The notes beneath the pieces were generated by a model, which searched no databases, had not been told where the DNA came from, and was given only the letters and a program-made list of their open reading frames with translations. This document shows, piece after piece, positions 1 to 6,070 of a stretch of DNA of 39,195 nt. Both the position numbers and the translations under genes were made by a program. The DNA is from an uncultured Akkermansia sp. (GTDB taxonomy: Bacteria; Verrucomicrobiota; Verrucomicrobiia; Verrucomicrobiales; Akkermansiaceae). The DNA is taken from the NCBI GenBank assembly GCA_905200945.1, contig CAJKMG010000021.1:1-39195 (forward strand), given 5' to 3'. The number at the start of each line of letters is the position of its first letter. Within the stretch, counting starts at the first letter, position 1.

Positions 1-91
1 CCTCATCTACTACAACTACCGGCATCTCAATCCGCACGACGGCAGGTGGATCAGCCGCGATCCCATCGCGGAACAGGGAGGGTGGAATTTG
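1..91 (+). repeat. Rhs core direct repeat, copy 1
   Basis: Bases 1-91 match 2591-2681 with about 6 mismatches in 91. This is the conserved core end just before the tip. Sequence identity stops abruptly after the codon run for GGWNL, and the AT-rich tips then diverge. Such repeats are the expected recombination sites for tip exchange. Confidence 0.9.
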
Positions 92-937
92 TTCGCCTTT
101 GTTAAAAATCAATCCAACCAGCGTATTGATGGAATGGGCCTTAATGAAGTCATTATTAGTGGAGGGTGTAATACAAATATGGGAGGAATGAATGGTTCAA
201 GTATATATTTTGATCGATTTATAACATATTTTACCCTAAATGTAGGTCAAAAATTTAATATTCCAACATTTCATGATAGAAACTGGTCAAATTTTATAAC
301 TGCAGCAGAAGAACAAATTAAGAAGCGAAAAGAAAATCTTAGGCTTGGTGAAAGGATAGAGTGGTTTGTAGAGTATGATTCATACCGAATACGAGCTATT
401 AATGATAAGATGGGATCACAATATTACTTGGATCAAATTAGGAAAAAAGCTAAAGAGCTTGATGTAGATTTAAAATTTTATAAAAGTAAAAAAGATCTTG
501 CACAGCTAGTGAATACAATTCAAGTATACCAATTGGATAATATCACAGGAACTGTTACTACGATCTTTATGGAAAGAAGCGGACAAGATCGAATTTCTCG
601 TCTTGTTTATTATGGTCATGGATATAAAGGAGCTCTGACCCCTAGGTTCCCATTTCCTACTTATGGAGTCCCTAATACTGAAATTTCTATTACTAGTGAA
701 GATATTCGTCAAGGTATCTTTCAACAAGGAAGTTTTATGCAAAGTGCAGTAGTAATTAGTTGTGGCTGTAATACGGCTACTCCTCCAGATGAAAATATAC
801 CTTCATTTGCGGAAGTATGGAAAGGTTTTTTTGGGAGTGTTATGTATGGCGTAAAAGGTAAAACTGATTATACGAATCCTAAAAAACCCCAACCTTCGGG
901 GGCTTCAGAGTGGATGCCAAAAGAACCTCCATTATAA
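2..937 (+). CDS. Rhs protein, 3' end: core end plus toxin tip 1 (partial)
   Basis: The window opens inside an Rhs gene; the reading frame is open from base 2, so the 5' part lies outside. The first 30 residues are the end of the Rhs core (YYNYRHLNPHDGRW, then SRDPI and EQGGWNL), where the variable C-terminal tip is normally cleaved off. The remaining ~280 residues are AT-rich and form the tip. I do not recognise its family. Its second half has a hydrophobic strand ending YYGHG (about residue 173 of the 89-937 segment) and, ~50 residues later, VVISCGCNTA. This order, His-Gly then hydrophobic strand-Ser-Cys, is that of clan CD cysteine peptidases (caspase/CHAT-like), so a protease toxin is a reasonable inference but not proven. 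A TM-containing ORF at 1063 is the candidate immunity gene. Confidence 0.8.
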   Translation, partial: LIYYNYRHLNPHDGRWISRDPIAEQGGWNLFAFVKNQSNQRIDGMGLNEVIISGGCNTNMGGMNGSSIYFDRFITYFTLNVGQKFNIPTFHDRNWSNFITAAEEQIKKRKENLRLGERIEWFVEYDSYRIRAINDKMGSQYYLDQIRKKAKELDVDLKFYKSKKDLAQLVNTIQVYQLDNITGTVTTIFMERSGQDRISRLVYYGHGYKGALTPRFPFPTYGVPNTEISITSEDIRQGIFQQGSFMQSAVVISCGCNTATPPDENIPSFAEVWKGFFGSVMYGVKGKTDYTNPKKPQPSGASEWMPKEPPL

Positions 938-990
938 TAATACAACAGAATTATGTAGAATAATCTTACCGAAAGATTTTCAATCTGAAA

Positions 991-1054
991 TTCAGTAAAT
1001 TGATCAGATGAAAAAAGGGAATATTAATGAAACAAGACTAGAATAAACAATTTT
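991..1054 (+). repeat. Cassette repeat, copy A
   Basis: An imperfect ~65-bp AT-rich repeat found three times in the array (copies at 991, 4057 and 4631). Shared blocks include ttcagtaaattg, gatgaaaaa, atcaatgaaacaaga and agagtaaataattc. Copies A and B end just before a candidate immunity start codon (1063 and 4121). No open frame runs through all copies, so it is either a leader/boundary sequence or the shared relic of an older gene end. Confidence 0.65.
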
Positions 1055-1062
1055 GTAATACA

Positions 1063-1527
1063 ATGAAGGAAATAAGGGAAATAAAAGAAAAAAATATAGA
1101 TAAGGAATCTGCGATTATAGCGATAAAGATCATAGTTTTTCCAATTGTTTTATTTGTGATAATTATATTTGGTATTTTTTTTCTTGTCGGAAAGTTAAAT
1201 AATTTTTATTATTTACCAGAAAATTATCGAGGAAATACATTAGAATATCATCATGAACAGCTTGCCCAGGAAGGTTTTTCGTATCTTGGAAAAACGGAAA
1301 CTCAGGGAGTTCCTAAATATTTAGCTAAAGATATATATATATATAGAAAAAAAGTATTATTGGGTTTTTATCATTATATCATGTTATCTAAAAAGAAAAA
1401 TGGATTAAAGATAGATTCTGGAGGTCAGTATTTATCTACTCCTTTCAATAAATTAATTTTTTCATACTATAAAAATTTTGTTCCTAAAGAACGCCCCCCG
1501 ATAGTCAATCGAGAAGATATACAGTAG
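1063..1527 (+). CDS. Small membrane-anchored protein, candidate immunity protein for tip 1
   Basis: This is a 154-residue AT-rich ORF 125 bp after the tip-1 stop codon. A charged N-terminus (many Lys/Glu) is followed by one strong hydrophobic segment at about residues 19-43, then a basic, aromatic-rich domain that would sit in the periplasm if the positive-inside rule holds. I recognise no family. Position directly after an Rhs tip, small size and AT-rich composition like the tip are what is expected of a cognate immunity gene. The ORF is followed by a strong hairpin at 1608. It could also be an unrelated cassette passenger. Confidence 0.55.
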   Translation: MKEIREIKEKNIDKESAIIAIKIIVFPIVLFVIIIFGIFFLVGKLNNFYYLPENYRGNTLEYHHEQLAQEGFSYLGKTETQGVPKYLAKDIYIYRKKVLLGFYHYIMLSKKKNGLKIDSGGQYLSTPFNKLIFSYYKNFVPKERPPIVNREDIQ

Positions 1528-1607
1528 CGGCTCTGCAAGAATTTTTTGTTAGTTGAATATATGAGTTTTTAAAATCAGTGCATAGAATTTAGATAGTCTG
1601 AATACTA

Positions 1608-1650
1608 AGAGTGAAAGTAATTTGTAATTACTTTCACTCTTTCTATTTGT
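1608..1650 (+). terminator. Hairpin ending the first toxin/immunity cassette
   Basis: A perfect 15-bp inverted repeat (1608-1622 with 1626-1640) around a 3-base loop, followed by a T-rich run (ttctatttgtt). This is a Rho-independent terminator shape. Confidence 0.75.
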
Positions 1651-1881
1651 TAGAAAGAAAATATGGTGAATGATTTTTATCAAACACTATCATAACCTTT
1701 ATAACTTGACTATATTTACAATCAAGGTAGTATTTGAGAAACAAACAACAAGTAATAATACTAATATCTAAAACAGAAAGTATCATTAGATCATGCAAGT
1801 GATAAGATTTTTATCATGAATAATGGTTGTTTATTGATATTATGAATATTAAAATATGATAGTCTAATTAAAAATATAAAA
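1651..1881. other. AT-rich spacer with no gene seen
   Basis: About 230 bp of AT-rich DNA between the hairpin and the next ORF. I see no conserved motif, RNA gene or Rhs homology here. A 124-codon open frame on the minus strand at 1791-2165 overlaps the better plus-strand candidate and is treated as spurious. Confidence 0.5.
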
Positions 1882-2172
1882 ATGAAGCCATTAATTTTAA
1901 CAATATCAGGGTATCTTCTGATTATAATATTTATAATTTTCGCGTTGTTGTTGTCTATATCTTTAGATTCAAGTTTATGGTATGATTGGATAGCACGAAT
2001 GATACTGATCTTATCGGTAATTTTAAACATCTTATGTTTTTTTATGAGTATTTCACTTATATTAAAAAGATATAAAATTTTGATGAATGCCTTAGCTCTT
2101 ATTCTTTCTATCACTTTCATAGTTATATCATATCCGGTAATTCTTGAAGAAATTTCAATTATCACTAACTAA
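1882..2172 (+). CDS. Small multi-pass membrane protein, orphan immunity candidate
   Basis: A 96-residue very hydrophobic ORF with three predicted membrane segments (about residues 4-28, 37-58 and 68-90) and a short acidic tail. It lies between the first cassette hairpin and the next Rhs core fragment, with no toxin tip directly in front of it. That is the arrangement of an orphan immunity gene left behind after tip replacement. I recognise no family, and AT-rich random ORFs can also look hydrophobic, so confidence is modest. Confidence 0.4.
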   Translation: MKPLILTISGYLLIIIFIIFALLLSISLDSSLWYDWIARMILILSVILNILCFFMSISLILKRYKILMNALALILSITFIVISYPVILEEISIITN

Positions 2173-2222
2173 TTTTTGCGTATTATAACAATCAGAGATT
2201 AAAAAAATTGATTGACTAGTAA

Positions 2223-3502
2223 GTGATGTCCGGAGAGACAGCGAACTTCCACGCGCGCTACCTCTACCGTGACTACCTGCAGGTGGCGGAGTGCGACTTG
2301 ACCGGGGAAACGCCGGAGGTTGTGCGCAGTTACATCTGGGCCCCCTCGGAACCTGAGGCCACGCGCGTCCTGTCCATGACGCGCTGGGAAGTAGACGGGA
2401 CGCAGGAGAAAGAGCATCTCTACTGCATGCACGACGCGATGAAAAACGTCACCTCCCTCTTCGGGGAAGCGCGCGGACGCCGCGCGCTGTATGAATACCG
2501 GCCGTACGGAGGTCTGATCACGTCGGAAGGCAACATGGCGGAAGAGAACAAATTCCGCTTCTCCAGCGAATACATGGACGACGAGCTCGGCCTCATCTAC
2601 TACAACTACCGGCATCTCAATCCGCACGACGGCAGGTGGATCAGCAGGGATCCCATCATGGAACAGGGTGGCTGGAATTTGTATTTATCTTTAAAAAATA
2701 ATTCTCACCTCGTTGTTGATTATCTTGGCACTATTCCTCCTCCTGGTGGATTTTGGACAGGTACTACTGGATACGAATCATTAAGAATACCATCATCAGC
2801 ACCATCAAATTCAAAAAAAAGAATTTGACTAAAGTTTTGTGGAAAGGTATAAAACGAAAGGTAATTGTTGTTGCAAAAACTATTGAAAAATATAATATTA
2901 CTACAAGGCTTCAAGGAGCTTTACAGGTAATGGGAGGTGGATTTGAAGCAACTGCAGGATCTGTAGGTCTTTTGGCTCCAGAGCCTACAGCAATGTCTAA
3001 AGTCATTGGAGCTATTTTATATGTGCATGGAAGTGATGTTGCCCAAGCTGGTCTTAGGGTTCTTATTACTGGAGAATATAATTCAACAATGACACATGAA
3101 GCAATAACTAGTACTGCAAAGGCAGTTGGTGTTTCTCCGCAATTATCCGAAAATATTGCTACGGGTGCAGAAATTGCATTAGGGGCAAAAGCATTATCAA
3201 CTCCTGTGAAATCTTGTTGTCCAACAGTTATAGTAGAAGCCGAAAATGTTAAAGTAACTACTGTATCTAGATGGGGAGCTGAATTAAAACCTAATACTTG
3301 GGTCATGGAAGGAGAGCCAACATTATGGAATTATATTTGGTCTGGAAAATGGTAGCCAGGAATGGGGAATAAATTTTCTCCTCCTTGGAAAGTCCAATCG
3401 TATATCGTTCCCAAAAAGTCCATCGAATGTCCGGGAGGAAAAGGAATTGATGGGGCTATAAAATTACTCGTTCCTGCTAAACAAAGAATTTATAAACCTT
3501 AA
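2223..3502 (+). pseudogene. Truncated Rhs gene with TreTu-like tip 2, frameshifted and interrupted
   Basis: The Rhs core is picked up at about 2223 (GTG, with TAA immediately upstream in frame) in the motif RYLYRDYLQVA, with no N-terminal part. It runs through EYRPYGG and SRDPI to about 2680. The AT-rich tip starts in the same frame but hits TGA at 2826, just after an A8 run (2813-2820). The -1 frame continues the tip to TAG at 3353-3355. Beyond that TAG the same frame stays open to TAA at 3500-3502. Joined up, the C-terminal part reads VSRWG..., WVMEGE, WNYIWSGKW, stop, PGMGNKF, ..., QRIYKP. From memory this layout matches the C-terminal domains called TreTu, which ADP-ribosylate EF-Tu. In homologues I recall Gln or a similar residue at the stop position, so CAG-to-TAG is likely. 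As written, the toxin cannot be made full length without frameshifting and stop readthrough. Confidence 0.7.
2591..2681 (+). repeat. Rhs core direct repeat, copy 2
   Basis: About 93% identical to bases 1-91; see copy 1. It ends at the same codon before tip divergence. Confidence 0.9.
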
Positions 3503-3518
3503 TTAGAATTAATAAAAA

Positions 3519-3803
3519 ATGGTAATTAATATAATTTTATTTTGGATATTAGTTGTTTTTGGAAGCATTGTTAGTTTATATAATTGGATAATATTTTTTA
3601 AATCCTTTGTAATAAAATCCGAAAAATCATCTTGCATTCCTCTGTTGGGTGGGGGTGCAATCTATTTAGCTATGAATCTTCCTGGAATAGATATGGAAGA
3701 ATACGAATCTATTCCCTTATTATTGGATTATGGATGCATTCCTCTTTTTGTTCACACGTTTTTTTTCTTGATGTATAAAGGATTGAAAGGACTATTTAAA
3801 TAG
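3519..3803 (+). CDS. Small membrane protein, candidate immunity protein for tip 2
   Basis: A 94-residue ORF starting 16 bp after the true end of tip 2 (TAA at 3502). It has a long N-terminal hydrophobic segment (about 1-28), a motif IPLLGGGAIYLAMNLPG, and a C-terminal segment (about 66-87). I recall small proteins with an N-terminal membrane segment and a PLLGG motif occurring right after Rhs toxin tips in many bacteria, which supports an immunity-type role. The toxin it follows looks like a cytoplasmic-acting enzyme, so how a membrane protein would protect against it is unclear. The ORF is intact although the toxin is broken, which is usual for decaying toxin/immunity pairs. Confidence 0.6.
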   Translation: MVINIILFWILVVFGSIVSLYNWIIFFKSFVIKSEKSSCIPLLGGGAIYLAMNLPGIDMEEYESIPLLLDYGCIPLFVHTFFFLMYKGLKGLFK

Positions 3804-3853
3804 CGTGTTTTTTCTATTAAAAAAAAGAATAAGTATATTAAAAAATTTAATTT

Positions 3854-3885
3854 TGTCACCTCTGATCTTTCAGAGGTGACATTTC
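3854..3885 (+). terminator. Hairpin ending the second cassette
   Basis: A perfect 12-bp inverted repeat (3854-3865 with 3870-3881), 4-base loop, T-rich on both sides. It lies 50 bp after the ORF at 3519. Confidence 0.65.
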
Positions 3886-3943
3886 ATGAAAATTTTCAAG
3901 TAAAATACTGTATTTGTTCTTTTCTTTATTTTGATTATATGGA

Positions 3944-4056
3944 ATGCCGTACTATAAAGAGAGTAAAAACAATTTTGGTAGTTCTCTATTAAGGGTGTTT
4001 GCAGATAGCGAAGTACGAATTAATTAAGGAAATACTGGCTTTTATGCGCGGTTATA
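3944..4056 (+). pseudogene. Possible remnant of an older toxin tip
   Basis: A short open frame (ATG at 3944 to TAA at 4025-4027, 27 codons) of mixed, non-hydrophobic composition sits between the hairpin and repeat copy B. It has no Rhs core in front. It could be the last coding fragment of a displaced tip, or chance. No family is recognised. Confidence 0.2.
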
Positions 4057-4117
4057 TTTCAGATTGCTCCGATGAGGGAAGATCAATGAAACAAGATTAG
4101 AGTAAATAATTCCGTAA
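4057..4117 (+). repeat. Cassette repeat, copy B
   Basis: The second copy of the ~65-bp repeat. It ends a few bases before the ATG at 4121. It shares ttcagattgctccgatga and aatgaaacaagattagagta with slight changes relative to copies A and C. Confidence 0.65.
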
Positions 4118-4120
4118 AAT

Positions 4121-4555
4121 ATGATGATGTTAAAAAATGTTGTTTTTCTATGTAGCGCATTGCTTTACTCCTGCTCGGAAGATGTTGATTCGTCTCAATT
4201 TGATTTAAATAATCATTCCGTTAAAACAAACAGGAATGGTTTATATAGATGCCCGCCGGAAGAGTTATGTAAAAAATATCCTCTTAAAAAATATTCCTGG
4301 AAAGAAAAGAAAACAATAGCCAAGTCTTTTGTTATTGGAACAACAACTCAACAAGAAGTAATAGAGATTTTAGGAATTGATATAGTAAGAAGATCTAATC
4401 CTCCCGTCATAGATAGTTTGGGTTATTGTTGTAACAAGAGCGATCCGGAGTATCCCGGTGACGAATGGTTAAAATTTCTTGATTTTCACTTTAATGAAGA
4501 AGGGAAACTTGTTAATTATTATGAAGTAAAAGTTCCCTATCCTGTTCCTCATTAA
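4121..4555 (+). CDS. Putative lipoprotein, candidate immunity protein
   Basis: A 144-residue ORF. The N-terminus (MMMLKNVVFLCSALLYSC) is a signal peptide with a lipobox-like end (LYS-Cys), predicting a lipid-anchored envelope protein. The middle segment VIGTTTQQEVIEILG has the helix pattern typical of SmpA/OmlA (BamE-like) folds (IGxTxxEVxxxLG), followed by FLDFHFNEEGKLVNYYEVK, which fits the last two strands of that fold. BamE-like lipoproteins occur as immunity proteins in toxin islands, so an immunity role is inferred from context. The ATG ATG ATG start leaves the exact initiation codon open by a residue or two. A strong hairpin follows at 4575. Confidence 0.6.
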   Translation: MMMLKNVVFLCSALLYSCSEDVDSSQFDLNNHSVKTNRNGLYRCPPEELCKKYPLKKYSWKEKKTIAKSFVIGTTTQQEVIEILGIDIVRRSNPPVIDSLGYCCNKSDPEYPGDEWLKFLDFHFNEEGKLVNYYEVKVPYPVPH

Positions 4556-4574
4556 TATTCTTGTTATTTACACA

Positions 4575-4620
4575 ATGTTCCTTCCGGCTTATACCGGAAG
4601 GAACATTTGCTATTATTTTG
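4575..4620 (+). terminator. Hairpin ending the third cassette
   Basis: A perfect 13-bp inverted repeat (4575-4587 with 4594-4606) with a 6-base loop, then a T-rich run (ttgctattatttt). It starts 20 bp after the lipoprotein stop codon. Confidence 0.8.
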
Positions 4621-4630
4621 ACTATTGATA

Positions 4631-4697
4631 TTCAGTAAATTGCTCCGATAAAAAATCAGGAAGATCAACGGAATAAGACTAAAGTAAATAATTCCGA
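4631..4697 (+). repeat. Cassette repeat, copy C
   Basis: The third copy of the ~65-bp repeat, containing ttcagtaaattgctccgat and agtaaataattccg. Unlike A and B it is not followed by an intact small gene but by a decayed Rhs fragment, so the immunity gene after it may be lost. Confidence 0.6.
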
Positions 4698-4759
4698 AAA
4701 TAATTAATTAAACTCTAATATGAAAATAGTCGTGTCTTCTTAGATATTTATTTTAACAC

Positions 4760-5040
4760 CTGTCTTCGTTCCAATTTACTGCTCTGCACATGCTGGGGGG
4801 GCAGCCGCTTGTCTCCGTACAGAAGCAGCTCCTGTCCGAACTCTCCGGAGTTCTGGAAACAAAAACAATAAGTATTGACGAACGCGGCTTGATTGCGGCG
4901 GAATGAACGGAGTATGCTGAAAATACGGAAAGAGTCCAAAAGAACGACTTCTTATGTTCAAGCGTCACGGCGATAGTCCTGGAGCTTGCACGGCCACGGG
5001 GATGATCCAGACCTGATGGACTTGCCATGGGGGCATGAGG
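4760..5040 (+). pseudogene. Decayed Rhs repeat-region fragment
   Basis: A GC-richer block without an intact ORF. One plus-strand frame reads LSELSGVLETKTISIDERG, LIAAE, stop (TGA), TEYAENTERVQKN, SSVTAIVLEL. From memory this resembles the region upstream of the core in Akkermansia-type Rhs proteins, where a Trp stands at the stop position (TGG to TGA). More stops follow at about 5003 and beyond. The fragment does not join any of the other Rhs pieces and is clearly dead. Confidence 0.45.
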
Positions 5041-5285
5041 TTGGAACGCGAAAAATGTATGACGATGGCAACCAGGAGCTAGTGAAAACTTCTATCGATA
5101 TCAGGAAGTCTCGACAATGCCGAATAATGTTGCTGTAGTAATGCGTACAGCAAGAGACCTAATATCAAGATATGAACCAAAGTTAGTAAATTGCCTCCTC
5201 TGAATCCAAGTACCGCTTCTGTTACACCTAATGCGTTTAAAATAGATGAAGAATGCAAAAAAAGGGAAAATAAATAATCAATAAC
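5041..5285 (+). other. Spacer with a probable end of a lost toxin tip
   Basis: There is no intact gene. A short frame ending TAA at about 5275-5277 reads KLPPLNPSTASVTPNAF, then KIDEECKKRENK. It looks like a real C-terminal tail and ends 8 bp before the ATG at 5286, the spacing of a toxin tip and its immunity gene. Upstream the frame is broken by a TGA. Confidence 0.3.
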
Positions 5286-5666
5286 ATGAAATTTTTGTTA
5301 ATTTTTATTATATCTGTTATTTCTATATCTAATTCTAACATCAAAGATAAAACATTGATATTGAAAGAGATTATGGAATTACCACCAAATCTTTTCTATG
5401 AAGAAAATAGAGAATCATTTCAAAAAAGGATTGAGCAAGGTAAATTTTGGGTAGATCAGGAAGAAAAAATATCATATTTATTCATAAACGGAGATGGCGA
5501 ATTTGGAAAAAGATTATTCATGTTAGATGAAAAATTAAATCTATATATAATTCATCTAAGCAATGATGAAGAAGGTGGTAAGGATTACATGTTGTATAAA
5601 TATGACCGTCTAAAGAAAACGGCGCTTTTAATTGGTACATTTAAACAGTGTTTATTTGAAAAGTAA
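5286..5666 (+). CDS. Small exported protein, candidate orphan immunity protein
   Basis: A 126-residue ORF. The N-terminus (MKFLLIFIISVISISNS) is a Sec-type signal peptide or membrane anchor. The rest is a soluble domain rich in Glu, Lys and aromatic residues (FINGDGEFGKRLFML and LYIIHLSNDEEGG). I do not recognise a family. It follows the relic of a tip and precedes a perfect hairpin at 5709, so it fits the toxin-immunity-terminator pattern seen elsewhere in the array. An exported immunity protein would suggest that the lost toxin acted in the periplasm. Confidence 0.5.
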   Translation: MKFLLIFIISVISISNSNIKDKTLILKEIMELPPNLFYEENRESFQKRIEQGKFWVDQEEKISYLFINGDGEFGKRLFMLDEKLNLYIIHLSNDEEGGKDYMLYKYDRLKKTALLIGTFKQCLFEK

Positions 5667-5708
5667 ATAATTGATACGCAGTTTTTTCTAATATGATTTA
5701 ATAACTTT

Positions 5709-5750
5709 AAATAGACCTGCAGTTATTTAATTGCAGGTCTATTTGTGTTT
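5709..5750. terminator. Hairpin ending the fourth cassette
   Basis: A perfect 13-bp inverted repeat (5709-5721 with 5732-5744) with T-rich sequence downstream on the plus strand and a weaker T tract on the minus strand. It would stop the immunity transcript and may also be the first terminator met by ilvD transcripts coming from the other side. Confidence 0.75.
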
Positions 5751-5752
5751 GG

Positions 5753-6065
5753 GTGTCAGCTATCAAGATATCTACAGGAATCTGGCAAGTCGCCTACAAT
5801 GTGGAAAACCTCCCGGTGCGCTTCGTCAATGAAAGCGCCAAAACCGTGGTGGAATGCACCTGCGACTACATGGGCAGACGGCACACCCGCAAAGTGAGCG
5901 TCAACGGGACGGTGAGCAGCTACCTGCGCTACATGTACCGCGGCTACCTGCAAATAGCCGCCATAGATGCCGTCAGCGGAGCCTTCCGATGGTTCCTGTT
6001 CTGGGACCCGACGCAGCCTGAGGCTGCGCGCCCGCTGGCCATCCGCAAGGACGGCACCTGGTACA
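5753..6065 (+). pseudogene. Rhs core fragment truncated at both ends
   Basis: A GC-rich fragment with the Rhs core pattern: GIWQVAYNVENLPVRF, VVECTCDYMGRR, YLRYMYRGYLQIA, FWDPTQPEA, ARPLAIRKDGTWY. It aligns with and extends upstream of the core fragment at 2223. Homology stops after GTWY at about 6064, where family members normally continue with YGWDLTKN. After this point the frame simply runs antisense through ilvD. No start signal or N-terminal part is present at 5753, where it joins the hairpin region. It is a relic, or a donor segment for recombination, rather than a gene. Confidence 0.75.
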
Positions 6066-6070
6066 AGCTA

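Noticed and set aside
1791..2165. 124-codon minus-strand ORF in the array
   Set aside because: It overlaps the plus-strand membrane protein at 1882, whose position and hydrophobic layout fit the array better; AT-rich DNA gives such mirror frames.
991..4697. CRISPR array
   Set aside because: The three repeat copies are imperfect, ~65 bp long and irregularly spaced by hundreds to thousands of bases, with genes between them; no cas genes are present.
1..5750. Insertion sequence or phage origin for the AT-rich region
   Set aside because: I found no transposase, integrase, terminal inverted repeats or target duplications; the Rhs cores and hairpin-ended cassettes explain the mosaic better.
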